NCBI RefSeq assembly: GCF_947172395.1
Contig: NC_069105.1
Span: forward strand, 1,984,001-2,048,000
Length of the DNA: 64,000 nucleotides
Source: Bicyclus anynana
Taxonomy: Eukaryota; Arthropoda; Insecta; Lepidoptera; Nymphalidae
Direction of reading: 5' to 3'
The translations under genes and the position numbers were made by a program. The notes beneath the pieces were generated by a model that was not told the origin of the DNA, ran no database searches, and saw only the letters and a program-made list of their open reading frames with translations. Below, piece by piece: positions 35,890 to 46,333 of the stretch. Positions within the stretch are counted from its first letter, which is position 1. Each line of letters opens with the position of its first letter.

Positions 35890-36404
35890 TAGTGATGCGC
35901 CGAGTAACACTTTTGCCGAGTAACGAGTACCGAGTTTTACTCGGTTCAATTTTTTTTCAACCGAGTACTCGGCCGAGTAGCTCGGTTCAATCAAATTTCT
36001 ATTTCGCGCACGTAAACAATTATAATTAGTATTAATTATTTCAATTCAATTCAATTCAAAATTGTTTATTTCAAGAAGGCTTAGTTTACAAGCACTTTTG
36101 AAACGTCAAGTTTGACTATTTGTAGTGTTAAGAAGAGAGGGCGAGAAACTCAACAGTTGCTCTTTTAAATCTTTCATTTTAATTTCATTTAAATTTAATC
36201 AAGATTTTCAAAGATTTCCTAAATTACTAATAAATACTTTTTAATTAACACTGTTGTTTTAATTATATCTACCTAAATAATGCTTTTCTTAAACAAAGTA
36301 TACTCGGCATTCACCGACCGAGTTATTCGGCCGAGTACGAGTATCAAAAAATCCGCCGAGTACGCCGAGTACCGAGTATCAACCGAGTACTCGGCCCATC
36401 TCTA
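35890..36404. mobile_element. hAT-type MITE with CCGAGTA-rich ends and 8-bp target duplication
   Basis: The left end reads TAGTGATGCGCCGAGTA and the right end, inverted, TAGAGATGGGCCGAGTA. The 8-bp sequence ATAATTAT is duplicated exactly on both sides (35882-35889 and 36405-36412), the hallmark length for hAT. Both subterminal regions carry many CCGAGTA or TACTCGG motifs in both orientations, as expected for transposase binding sites. The middle is interrupted by a CR1/jockey-like LINE 3' end (about 36045-36170). There is no coding capacity. Confidence 0.82.
36045..36172 (-). mobile_element. CR1/jockey-like LINE 3' end nested in the hAT MITE
   Basis: The stretch with TTTATTTCAAGAAGGCTTAGTTT and the AAACTCAACAGTTGCTC motif matches the 3' untranslated end of the LINE at 25590-26130. 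A (CAATT)n-like tract borders its outer end. Being inside the MITE, it inserted later. Minus strand by comparison with the coding fragment at 25.8 kb. Confidence 0.6.
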
Positions 36405-36761
36405 ATAATTATTAAATATATATCTTTAAAAAGAACTCGACAACGAAATGCCTCAATAACAAAACAAGAGGAAGAAAAAGACTCCCAACATACGTAACAA
36501 CGGAAACTTGGCAATTTTATTACTAAGAAGTTACATGAGCTTCGCAAACAATCTTAATTGAATAAATTGTAAGAAAAATCTTAAGAAAAGTTGTAGTTAA
36601 GGTTAACTTGGACGAAGTCGGGGGAGTTCCTTACTCATCAAGTAACTCGATGAGTTCCGAGCGAGCCACCGCCGGAACTTTGTCGGAACATTTATTTTAA
36701 ACGTTGAGGCCACGGCTTCGTCACGTCAGCGAGTTGACACGGTGGAGTATTCGCTTATTGT

Positions 36762-36931
36762 CTTCTAAAATAATATTATAAACAGGTAAAATTTGATAAT
36801 TTAGAACTCCTGGAGCGATTATAAAAATTCTTTCTTCAATCGAAAGCTACATTATCCGTGAGTTACATGAGCTATATTTTATCTCCGTATTTCCACGGGA
36901 TTGGAAAATGCGCAGAAACCGCGGGGCGTCA
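36762..36931 (-). mobile_element. Helitron-like fragment, minus strand
   Basis: AATAATATTATAAACAGG, AATTCTTTCTTCAATCGAAAG and GAAACCGCGGGGCGTC; same family as 49339-49500. Confidence 0.5.
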
Positions 36932-37000
36932 CCAAAATTGACTGTATAACTACAATTATTATTAAAATCGGGCCAGTAGTTTAGTTATATTTCTGTTCCT

Positions 37001-37289
37001 CATCATCATCATCATTATCAACCCATATTCGGCTCACTGCTGACCCCGAGTCTCCTCTCAGAATGAGAGGGGCTAGGCTAATACTCCACCACGCTGGCCC
37101 AGTGTGGATTGGCAGACTTCACACACTTAGAGAATTAAGAAAATTCTGTGGTATGCAGGTTTCCTCACGATTATTTTCCTTTACCGTTTGAGACACGTAA
37201 TATTGAATTTCTTAAAATGCACACAACTTGTTGAAGGTGCATGCCCCGGAATCGGAGGCAGAGGTCATATCCACTTGGCTATCGCGGCT
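37001..37289 (-). mobile_element. SINE-A, minus strand, box B deleted
   Basis: Has a (CAT)n tail, the complete body and a head ending GGCTATCGCGGCT. Roughly 25 bases that would hold box B are missing between GCATGCCCCGG and AATCGGAGGC. Confidence 0.78.
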
Positions 37290-38194
37290 ATAATGTTGAT
37301 TAGTTAATTACCGCTTGTGTTATATTTGGTTTATATTTAAGGAACTCACCTTGACGGAACGTCATGTTCTTAGATGATTTTGCGAGATGCGTTAAGAAGA
37401 AAAAAAACTATTATAATATTAAAGCCATGGCCCAGAGTGAGTCGATCGGCCACATTGGTCAGTAGATTTAAAATATTGGATTTAGCAGAAAACTCGACGT
37501 GGTTTCGATATTTGAAGGAAATAACTTTCGGGATCGAGCGTCGGGACGAAATGCATTTGAGATTAGCTAATACATCCGTCTCCGTCGCGTTCTATGTGTG
37601 GACGTTTGTTGGAGGGAGATAAATGATTATTGCATTTTGTTCTCGTAAATGGTAGTGTATCTACCTTTGACTATTCCTATTTGTAAGTGTTACATGTCTT
37701 TTTGTTTGCGACTTAGATATAAAAACGTTTGCAATTTACTTCAATCATCAGCATCTTAATTTTATTTTAATAGATTATGGGACCCAGAGCTCTTATCATT
37801 TGTAAAAGGCATTTGGAAATTTAGACCATCACGCTGCTTCAATGCGAGGTGGTCGGGACGGTGCTAATTTTGATTTTATAACGATCACTACAAAAACCAC
37901 AGACTGAAACTTATACTTACCTTTTTATCATAGAACTACCAGGCATCGTATATCGGCATTAACCTGCATTCTTACTTATTTGATGTACCTTGGACTCATA
38001 CAAACCGTTTGAGGTTCGTTTAAAATTCGCACTCCTAAGTTATGGAATGTTTTAGAATGTGGTGAGTCTAAACTCTGTTATCGCCGTGTTACAACGACCG
38101 GTTCGGACGGCTTCAGTGTGCTTGTGGCGTTCGAGCCGTCCACATCTCTTGTTGTGTAATTCTTTATGGGTTACTTGGTTGACCAGCGGGGAGA

Positions 38195-38305
38195 ATGACT
38201 TGAGTGGAAAAGGGGAGTGTTAGATATCTGTCAAAGGCGCCGTTAACCCTACTCACATCGTTCACAAGTACGTGACTTCACTCAAGGTCATTCTCTGCCA
38301 TTCTA
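38195..38305. repeat. Imperfect inverted repeat
   Basis: GAGAATGACTTGAGTGGA is matched by the inverted CTTCACTCAAGGTCATTCTC about 75 bases later. Possible decayed MITE. Confidence 0.4.
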
Positions 38306-38489
38306 GGGTCTTATTTTGGTTACAGTTTGATTTGTTAATTAAGTTGTCCTGACATGTTGTGAATTAGTTTTCTTAATTTTGTAATCACCTTTGAGTCCAC
38401 TAAAAATCTTACTTCTAATAGAGCTTTTACGACGAATTTAAAAAGCCAGGAAAATAGGGGTCATATTTAAAGGATATAGCTATTTTTAA

Positions 38490-38745
38490 CAATGTCAATG
38501 AGCAAGGATCATGTAATTTAATCATTAAGCCTTCCTATGGCTCGCCTCGATCCAAGCAGCTCAGGATCGTGGTGTTTGGAAGTCCCTAACACAGGCCCAT
38601 GTTCTGCAGTGGGCGTCGATGATGATTTAAGGGTATGGCTGTTTTTTCATCAAAAAAGTTTGGCCCAATAGTGACAAGCGGGTCAATGAGCAAGCATTCA
38701 GTTTAACCATTAAGCCTTCCTCTGGCTCGCCTCGACATCCTGCGT
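38490..38745. repeat. Short direct duplication, period about 190 bp
   Basis: TCAATGAGCAAG, ACCATTAAGCCTTCCTCTGG and CTCGCCTCGA at 38683-38745 repeat 38493-38556 with few changes. The first unit continues into an RTE-like LINE 3' end. Confidence 0.55.
38520..38628 (+). mobile_element. RTE-like LINE 3' fragment, plus strand
   Basis: CAAGCAGCTCAGGATCGTGG, TGGAAGTCCCTAAC and GTGGGCGTCGATGATGATT give the end of the ORF and a GATGAT tail in sense orientation. The 5' flank is itself duplicated at 38683-38745. Confidence 0.6.
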
Positions 38746-39770
38746 GTGACGCAACAGTGTCGTGTGTCAGCCATCGATAGCTGTGTAAGGCTACACTAAA
38801 CGGAAGGCCTGCGTGTCGCAAACCTTGTTATATCACTATGCGGTTCCAGTTTTGCACAGTATAATATACTAGCGGACGCCCGCGACTTCGCGGAAACCCT
38901 TGGTTACCACAAATGATTATAGTGAGTCAACCTTAAAAGATAGACAGCTGTCGTGGACATTTTTTTTTTGAAATTTAAAAAGACAATTCTGTCATACTTA
39001 GGTACATGATTTTTGTCACATTTGTCACTGATACTTCGCTTCTATTAGTCGTGGCATGATTTTATATAGCCTTCTTCCGTACTATTACTATCTAACACAA
39101 ACATATTATAAAATTCGAAGCAGTAGGTAGTTCCTGAGAACAGAGGTGGTGGATCTAAACTCAATATCAGCTCTAGTTTAAGGGAGGAGGCCTTCTGGCC
39201 TATTCTCTAACTGGCAACTGTATGAGATACACACGAAAATTACCAACTAGCTTTGATAGTGTTTCTTACGAGTAAGTCAGAGAGATTTCGTATTCAATAT
39301 TAATCTATTGCGAACTGATCACTAATACTAACCAGCGTGTTTGACATTGTTATTAACAATGGAATATGAAAAATTCGGTTGTTATAGATTTCATGTCAAT
39401 TATATTAAGTTGGTAACAGACATAAGTTAGTGGAAAGGCCAGCTGGCCCTTTATAGGCCGGTAAAATAGGCTGATAATGATGAATAATTAAAAATGGATA
39501 TTTCAACTTCCATTTTAAATATCCCGAGTTGCGATTCTGTATCATGAAAATGGAATCCAAATCCGCTTAGGTATGTACCTACTCGTGTACAAAGTAAGCG
39601 AGTGTTGTAGATACGAGGCGATCGTTATTGAGGAGCTCTTTGTTCTTATCACAGTCGATCATTTGTGTTACCGTAAGATGATTCAACGCATGTAAAAATG
39701 GACGCGTCACATGCCGGTGCACGGTCATTGCCACGGGTGATGGGTATTGACCTTTGTACGTTATGGTGTA

Positions 39771-41352
39771 CTAGCGCCCCGCGGTGTTACTCGCGAAAAA
39801 TGAGTATATACGTTCGTAACTTAATGTTTTCGGGATAAAAAGTAGCTTAAGTGTTAATCCAGGTTATAATCTATCTACGTTCTAAATTTGACCTAATTCA
39901 GTTCAATAGTCGCGGCGTGAAAGAGTAACAAACATTCATGCCTTATTTACCATCAGTTTTTTCTCGGGAAACCATGATTTTTTTCGGGACAAAGAGTAGC
40001 CTATGTATTATTCCAGGATGTTATTTTAATTTTAAATTTCAGTCAAATCGGTTCATTAGTTGCTACCTCAGAATACAGAAAACCACCAGAAGCCACGTTT
40101 AGATGTCATTCTATAGTGCGCAGTGTGTCCAAAAATTGTACACAACAGCCTGCACTCGTCGCAATTCTCACCCGCGTAATGTTGCTAGTACATGAGGCTG
40201 TTAAATTTTTCCCTATTTTGTGGTAAAAATTTATAATGTTAAAAGGAAAACAATAAGTGTACAGTTCATCACATTAAATGTTAACTTGTATGGTAAATAA
40301 TAAAAACAGTGGGACCGGTTTTCTAGTGATTGCTAAGAGTCAGCAAGAAAATGAACTCTAAAAAATTTAAGACAAGTACAAATAAATAATAGATATAATA
40401 AGACGGTTATTATAAAACTTATCAACTAACAAACTAAAGAAATACATATTTACAATAAAAATTTTATATATTCCATATAATTATATTATATTATTATTAT
40501 AAATATGTATTTCAATCGTGTGCACAGTTATTATTATCTCGTCTTATTTCTCTAATTTTTATGTCTCTTAAAATTCAAGTATAAATAAGGCCATTGAATT
40601 GGTTTAATATCTTTTAAGAATGTGTTTTGAAGATAAAAATATTTTATTTAATCCTCTTGCTCAAACAAACAAGCAAACAAGTAGGTACAAAAACAAACAA
40701 AAGACCAAACAAGCACACGAAAACAAACAAATGTGCAAACAAACACACAAACAGACAAGAACGTACGAACTTATTATAATATAGCACGCCATTGTTATTT
40801 GTAAAATTTTAAAGCTTTAAGATTATTTTACACTTTCTTTATCTGCGCTGATTACCACAATTTTATTTCAACTTAATTCCCGGAACCTATGCCTACCTAT
40901 TTAGTTGATTAATATTTTACATAAATAATAAATCCTTGAATTGAAATTAAAAGTAGGGAAAATCAAAACAATTACATAGGCAACACTTACAAAATGAAGC
41001 CATCGGTTTCTATGACAACTAAATTCACGTAAAAATTATTCATTATTTTAACATAAGAATATTTATTTGTGCTACTTACACGTGAAATGTGATCCCATTC
41101 AGTTTCTTTTTTCTACCAACGGCATTTTTACACGAAGGAATAGCACAAGACGGCTTAATTTAATTAAATTTGTCACCTGTATAGCACGTCAAACAACACG
41201 ACAAACACAGAGTGAGTAATCGTAAAATGTGTAGTTTAAATGGCTTCACTTCTTTGCGCTATCACTCCTTCTGGTGGTTTTCTGTATTCTGAGGTTGCTA
41301 CTTTAAAGAGTAACAAACATCCAAACTTTCGCGTTTATATTATTAGTAAGAG
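39771..41352 (+). mobile_element. Helitron-like repeat split by the 1.23-kb TIR element
   Basis: CTAGCGCCCCGCGGTG, ATAAAAAGTAGCTTAAGTG and GAAAGAGTAACAAACATTC are followed by a second partial unit (39955-40065). The right part resumes at 41301 with CTTTAAAGAGTAACAAACAT and ends TTATATTATTAGTAAG. 40066-41294 is the separate insertion. Confidence 0.6.
40066..41294. mobile_element. 1.23-kb element with perfect 27-bp terminal inverted repeats
   Basis: The ends are perfect 27-bp inverted repeats starting CCTCAGAATACAGAAA (40066-40092 and 41268-41294). TTGCTA flanks both sides (40060-40065 and 41295-41300), a 6-bp target duplication. Removing the element and one TTGCTA rejoins a Helitron-like repeat (39771-40065 with 41301-41352), which proves the insertion. 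The interior is AT-rich with a degenerate CAAA tract (about 40665-40760), and no useful reading frame is present, so the element is non-autonomous. The 6-bp duplication does not match Tc1/mariner, piggyBac or hAT (2, 4 and 8 bp). Confidence 0.8.
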
Positions 41353-41578
41353 TAGGATATGGCTGAACTAACTTTTGCTTTTCATCCTGGTTGTTATCGC
41401 GGCAATCTGTTTTTTAACGACATCTCTGACGCATGACGATTTTTTTTCGATTCCATGATTTTTTAAATTATATTTATAATTGTCTTGGAGTTTTTTAGTT
41501 TAATATACTACTAATACGAGCAAATAAATGGTACTTAATAAATTACCGAAAAGCTTAACGAGTCCTAAGAATGAAGCG

Positions 41579-41674
41579 ACTAGTATCCATTTCATAGATG
41601 CAAAATTATACTGCCTACCCTTTGGACTTGTATTATATTAGAGAATTTTCGATTCAGTGCACGCAACTGGCTGT
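41579..41674 (+). mobile_element. MITE-F, internally deleted copy
   Basis: It shares CATTTCATAGATGCAAAA, CTGCCTACCCT and a right end resembling GTGCACGCAACTG with the copy at 24399-24542, but the middle is shortened and the left terminus is mutated. Confidence 0.55.
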
Positions 41675-41853
41675 AAGTTCATTCAAAATATCCTATCTTA
41701 TATGTATGGTCATATATGTGACGTAAATGTTACAAATGTTATAGTATTCACATAAAGGGTAGTATCGCAATGATTGGACGCGCTATGCGACAGCAGACCT
41801 ACCCCAACAGCCTGCAAGGTGGCCAGGGTTGTGCGTGGGGTGGAAATATAAAA

Positions 41854-41967
41854 ATGGCGGAAGCCATGTACGAGGGAATAGTGTCGCAAATTATACACGC
41901 TTCGCTTGTAATTGTTTCCTGTGCCGTTACTGTTTACTGCCTATCATATTATATACGTATACCGTAA
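41854..41967 (+). CDS. Short open reading frame, 37 codons, possible one-span micropeptide
   Basis: AAAAATGGCGG gives a good start context. The peptide begins MAEAMYEGIVSQ, then a hydrophobic run (HASLVIVSCAVTVYC), and ends YYIRIP; AATAAA follows about 8 bases after the stop. The frame is also open upstream from an ATG at 41770. The DNA around it (41765-41920) is richer in CpG than its surroundings. No family is recognised; a chance frame in a decayed repeat is quite possible. Confidence 0.2.
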   Translation: MAEAMYEGIVSQIIHASLVIVSCAVTVYCLSYYIRIP

Positions 41968-42391
41968 CTTAAATAAAAACCTGGATAAAGGGCGCCTTAG
42001 AGCTTTTTAATAATCTGCATGATAGCTATGAAGTGAAATGTATGGTAGAAGTAACTATTTTCTTTTTCTTTGCGACCTTTTTTTCTATTTTTCTGACTGT
42101 ATCTGCTAGGTACCTATCTATATTTTTATATACCTACCTATGCTTGTGTTTTATTGTACTTAATCATGTTTGATGGGAAGAAATTGTGAAGTCTAGGTTA
42201 GGGATTGTTTAGAAGACAAACATTCACTTTTGTCTTATAGAAGAATTTGTCTTTGAAAAGAATTTTCAAAGTTGGTCAATAAATGACGAAATTATGAGTT
42301 AAAAGTTAAAAAAACATACTCGTCGAATTGAGAACCTCCTCCTTTTTTTGAAGTCGGTTAAAATGATCGAAAGAGATCCGTTCTATTTCAT

Positions 42392-42530
42392 GTTCATCAT
42401 CATCATCATTATCAACCCAGATTCGGCTTACTGCTGAGGTCTAACTCCTCTCAGAATGAGAGGGGTTAGGCCAATAGTCCACCACGCTGGCCCAATGCGG
42501 ATTGGCAGACTTCACACACGCAGAAAAATA
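42392..42530 (-). mobile_element. SINE-A, 5'-truncated, minus strand
   Basis: (CAT)n tail, CAACCCAGATTCGGC, the CTCTCAGAATGAGAGG palindrome and CCACCACGCTGGCCC are present up to CACACACGCAG. Confidence 0.7.
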
Positions 42531-42654
42531 TGGTCTTTATTAATTTTCTACTTCATGTACGGAGCCCAAAAAACATTTTTCATTTAATTAAGGCAGGGCA
42601 TTAAGTGGCTCATGAGAGTGCTCATGTGCTTATATTAAGCACGTTTTGATTATC

Positions 42655-42772
42655 TCTGATTAATCCGATAACGCAATTAGTCGACACTTTCGTTAAACAG
42701 GCGATCGTTAATTTAGCCGTCAACTTGATCAGCACGTTTAATAAATTAATCGACGTATCGATCAATCTTAGT
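42655..42772. promoter_or_regulatory. Candidate cis-regulatory cluster (homeodomain/GATA/DRE-like sites)
   Basis: A repeat-free stretch holds TTAATCCG, CAATTAG, TTAATTTAG, TTAATCG, TTATC/GATAA and TATCGAT motifs within about 120 bases. AT-rich DNA produces TAAT by chance, so the clustering is only suggestive. Confidence 0.2.
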
Positions 42773-42869
42773 ATTACTACTGGGAAAATTAAAATAAAAA
42801 TGCCGTGAAATATTGGATTTTCCTACCATCCAGTTCATAATTTTTGCTTAATATCGGTCGCCTATATTG

Positions 42870-43045
42870 CAATATCTTTTAAATATGACCAAAGACTGAT
42901 AGGTGTAGGAGACTGATCGTCTGGTGTTGAGGTCCTTAACTGTGGAGTTATTAAGGCTAATATATTTGGGTAAGTCGGGAAGTCTTCGCTTGACCGAGGG
43001 ACCCGAATCCCGAACTTCGTGATCCGAAGCCGAGTACGTAACCAC
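42870..43045 (-). mobile_element. SINE-C fragment plus a second tRNA-like head
   Basis: AAATATGACCAAAG to GTTATTAAGGCT is a minus-strand SINE-C with a degraded centre. The following stretch reads TATAGTGGTTACGTACTCGG and GATTCGGGTCCC on the minus strand, a separate tRNA-like head. The 555-bp DNA element inserted at its start. Confidence 0.5.
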
Positions 43046-43600
43046 TATAGTATGCGCATTATCATCTGAGTCGTCCGGTCATAAAAGTCAAAAAAGATAG
43101 GAATGTGCAGCGCGCCTACCTGCGCACCCTAATTATCGATAAACGGCTACCTGCGCACGTGCTAATGATGAGTCAATAATGATTTGGACGATTCTGATTG
43201 GTCGGTTTCTAATGTAATTGCATTGCGTATTTTTTTTGCTATAAATGTGTTTACTGCAATTAAATAAATACATTCATGTGTTACTCGTTGCGCACTATGG
43301 ATACTAATATATAATAAATTTGGCAGAAGACGAAGATTCTGATGATGAAGACTCAGATGAAGATTAATTTTATTTAGTTAATAATTATATAATATGAAAT
43401 ATGTATTATATTAAATCAAATATTGTTAATTTTTTTAATTTTGTGAACAAGATACGATAATAAACTTTACTTATCGATAATATGTCTTTCATTGTTACAC
43501 CCTTCACTAGACGGCTCCATAAGACCCATAAGTGCAAGCGAGATAGATATAGAGAAATGATTTATGGCCCTAAGACTCAGTTGTTAATGCTATTAGTATA
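43046..43600 (+). mobile_element. 555-bp TIR DNA element, copy 1 of a near-identical inverted pair
   Basis: The ends are imperfect inverted repeats of about 27 bp that both reach a CTGAGTC block, with TATA at each outer edge (a TATA or TA target duplication; these cannot be told apart). It interrupts a tRNA-like SINE head: joining the flanks restores a continuous tRNA-like sequence. Inside are two direct copies of CTACCTGCGCAC near the left end, an inverted CCAAT motif (about 43195), a TATAAAT box (about 43240), an ATG at 43297, a 15-codon acidic C-terminal stub (43320-43367, ending DEDSDED and stop) and an AATAAA signal (about 43460). This looks like an internal deletion derivative of a protein-coding transposon. 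The superfamily is not identified. Confidence 0.8.
43320..43367 (+). pseudogene. Acidic C-terminal stub retained in the 555-bp element
   Basis: Fifteen codons reading LAEDEDSDDEDSDED then TAA are preserved in both copies. The frame closes upstream (TAA about four codons before the L), and the ATG at 43297 is in another frame and stops after five codons. CAG at 43324-43326 could be an acceptor edge. I infer this is the last part of the coding region of a longer parental element, kept because it sits close to the required terminal sequences. A D/E/S-rich tail is too simple to assign a transposase family. Confidence 0.4.
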
Positions 43601-44435
43601 GCGACGAGGCTCTTTAGAGATAAAAGAAATATCCCAACATTACTTCTTGTAAAAAGAATAAAAGAAAAGAGACGAGAGGAGGACCCAAACTCGACCAGTT
43701 TTGCCACTCTCTAAAAATATGTTACAGGAAAAAAATAAATGTCGAATAATCATTTATTTTATAATTAATCAGAAACCCCAAATAATTAGAACTCGAACTT
43801 GTCCATACGAGTAAGTTGATTGTGCAACTGTCAACCAAGCTTAAATAATACCAGTCTAAAACTGATAATATTGTTTAATAATATAGTATTGTTTAATAAA
43901 TGACACTAATTTGGACATTGTAAGGATTCATTAATCAAATCTAGGTGCAGCAAAAATATGGTCGACATCTACGGAGAGTAAATAGGGGAAATTTTATATA
44001 AAAAAATTATGTTCTTTGAAGTTACAAGAATCGTGGTTTTCAACGCGGACGAAGTCGCGAACGTCTTATAGTATTAATAAATTAATAAATTAAATAATAA
44101 TGCTGATAAGTAAACAACAGAACGTGTGTTGACACAATGACACACTTGGAAACGTGTGACATTGGCTCACTCCGCAGTAATGCACACATTGCAGTAATCT
44201 CACCAAATTACTCGTACAATTGTAACTAACTAATGTTGAAAGTGCAGTATCGGTGTTTCGAAATTACTAATAAGTGTGTTTTTATAACAGAAATTGACAT
44301 CAAATGCCACGACCAATTGTAATGTATTTCTTTTTGTTGCAAGAAATATTTTTACTAATGTGTCACAATGTTGTTGATATGAGTATGTCCAAAGATACTT
44401 CGTTAGCTGTCATTTTTTTAAATATGTATTATATG

Positions 44436-44640
44436 GAATAAGTTCGCGCTTGACCACGATCTCATCTGATGGTAAGTGTAGATGTGGCCTAAGGTGGAAC
44501 GTACTTGCCTAGTGGATGCCTTTTCACCCTCATCTTAAATATGTTCAGGTTGTAAGAATTAAGACATCTTCTTCGGGAGAAATGCCCTTCCAGCTTCTGT
44601 GTTTCCTAACACTTATGGTTTGTGCACCTTCAAGACGAGA
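44436..44640 (+). repeat. LINE 3'-end-like repeat, family D
   Basis: GCGCTTGACCACGATCTCAT, CTGATGGTAAGTGTAG, GTGGCCTAAGGTGGAACG and GGGAGAAATGCCC belong to a repeat I associate with lepidopteran LINE 3' regions. It resembles the SINE-B tail (GACTACAATCTCACCTGATG), suggesting SINE-B borrowed its tail from such a LINE. Inference only. Confidence 0.45.
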
Positions 44641-44857
44641 ATGAATAGGCATTTTCTATTCAAGCGCGCTCCAACCTAGACCTCATCATTGCTTATATTG
44701 CATTTGCTGTTAGATTTGAGAGAATGTGTATCATATCTGGGCCTTTGTGATTTTAAAATAGTTGAAAGTTTGTCAGCAAATGCTTCTACCAAGCTAAGTC
44801 CGGTAGGCAACTATATAATTTAGACTGTCTTAAGGTAGCAGATTTGAACGGGTAAAA

Positions 44858-44940
44858 TATACTCAGAGGCACAATTATCCGCCCACTTTAATATGACACG
44901 AGTATATTAAAGTGGGTGGATAAGTGTGCCTCTGAGTATA
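44858..44940. repeat. 83-nt hairpin, 37-bp stem with two mismatches
   Basis: The left arm 44858-44894 (TATACTCAGAGGCACAATTA...) and right arm 44904-44940 differ at two positions, with loop GACACGAGT. It could be a very short MITE or a miRNA-precursor-like structure. Confidence 0.8.
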
Positions 44941-45049
44941 GAAAGCGTATTTTTTATAATTTCCTCGGCAATTATATGAGAAATCATATTCCTAGTCACC
45001 AGTCAATTAGCTTCGTTTGACATTAATTGGGTTATTGTTTTTGTAAAAC

Positions 45050-45190
45050 ACTAGCAGACGCCCTTAGACCTCTTTAATTGGTCTCTCTCTCCCGAAATTC
45101 GTTATTATCGGACGTAAACTAACTACCTACCAAATTTCAAATTTGTACGGTTTATGATAATTCGTGACGAGTGACCTTCCGCTTTTATAA
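45050..45190 (+). mobile_element. Helitron-like fragment, plus strand
   Basis: CTAGCAGACGCCCTTAGACC, ATTCGTTATTATCGGACG and TACCAAATTTCAAATTTGTA resemble the family at 35251. Confidence 0.45.
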
Positions 45191-45865
45191 ATTTACTTAC
45201 GAGTAGATTGATTCTGGTAATGACTCCCATAACTGTGTATCTAAAAGTTTATTAATATATCATTGGTAATTTCTTAAAGAGTTTGCAAAACGTGTCAAAA
45301 TCCACCTGCCCACACTTTCACTGTAAGTACTTTATGTTAATACAAGTGCGATAACTCTGCGGCTACTGTAAGTTTTACTGTCAATATCTTTGAAAATAAA
45401 CGACCATTAAAACATCGATTTCACATAATAAACGTATACTTTTAAGGCCTTGAACAAATCAAGGATTTATTACTTGAATATTGTAAACCAAACCGTCTAA
45501 CGAACAAGCTTCTGGTTAAGAACGCCGAATTGATTCGAAATGGGACGAATAAGTTAGCCCACACCCCATTGATCCTATATTATTTATAAGCGACACTTTC
45601 AAAGGGAGGTTCCATCACCATACATGTTTCTAACCTTTGGCATACCATCTCGTAAACTGACACTGCTAAGTAAGGGGTTAAAAGCAGAAGAAGAAGAATC
45701 AGAGCAAATTCACAATCGGGAAAAAAGAAACAGTGTCACCAATAAACCTATGGTTTTAAAATAAACTACCATAAGAAATGTTGCCATTACTTTTTTTCAT
45801 ACAAAAGCCATATGGACATGACATCTGTCGCATTAAAAGGACGTGATCACATGCGTGATCACATG

Positions 45866-46152
45866 ACAGCCGTGGTAGCCCAGTGGATATGACCTCTGCC
45901 TCTGATTCCGGAGGAGTTCGAATCCGGTCCGGGGCATATACCTCCAAGTTATCTGTAACTGTATCACGTGTCTCAAACGGTGAAGGAAAACATCGTGAGG
46001 AAACCTGCATACCAGAGAATTTTCTTAATTCTCTGCGTGTGTGAAGTCTACCAATTCCCATTGGGCCAGCGTGGTGGACTATTGGCCTTACCCCTCTCAT
46101 TCTGAGAGGAGACTCGAGCTCAGCAGTGAGCCGAATATGGGTTGATGACGAC
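45866..46152 (+). mobile_element. SINE-A, full-length copy with 9-bp target duplication
   Basis: The tRNA-like head has a box A (TAGCCCAGTGG) and a box B-like GTTCGAATCC, followed by a body containing GTCTCAAACGGTGAAGG, two AGAATTTTC/ATTCTCTGCG segments, GGCCAGCGTGGTGGACTA and a CTCATTCTGAGAGGAGACTC palindrome, ending GGGTTGATGA. GATCACATG flanks both sides (45857-45865 and 46153-46161). This is the reference copy for the family in this window; part of the head before box B is shortened (GGAG then GTTCG). Confidence 0.85.
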
Positions 46153-46333
46153 GATCACATGCGGCAATGTCGATAACCATTATTATAGTGAAACAAGAAC
46201 ACGAATGTACGTAGATAGCTACTGTAAAAGTGAGATTAATTGCTTGTTTGTTTACCTATTTCCGTCTTAACCGTTGAAATAATCTTGACGAAAATTGACA
46301 CAGACAATGGACATAGACTGCACCTATGATGCG

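Noticed and set aside
37905..37930. Minus-strand donor-like AAAG|GTAAGTA
   Set aside because: No acceptor or open frame upstream on that strand.
42060..42118. Excellent pyrimidine tract with CTGAC and GCTAG|GTACCT
   Set aside because: The acceptor half is strong but GTACCT is a poor donor and no open exon follows.
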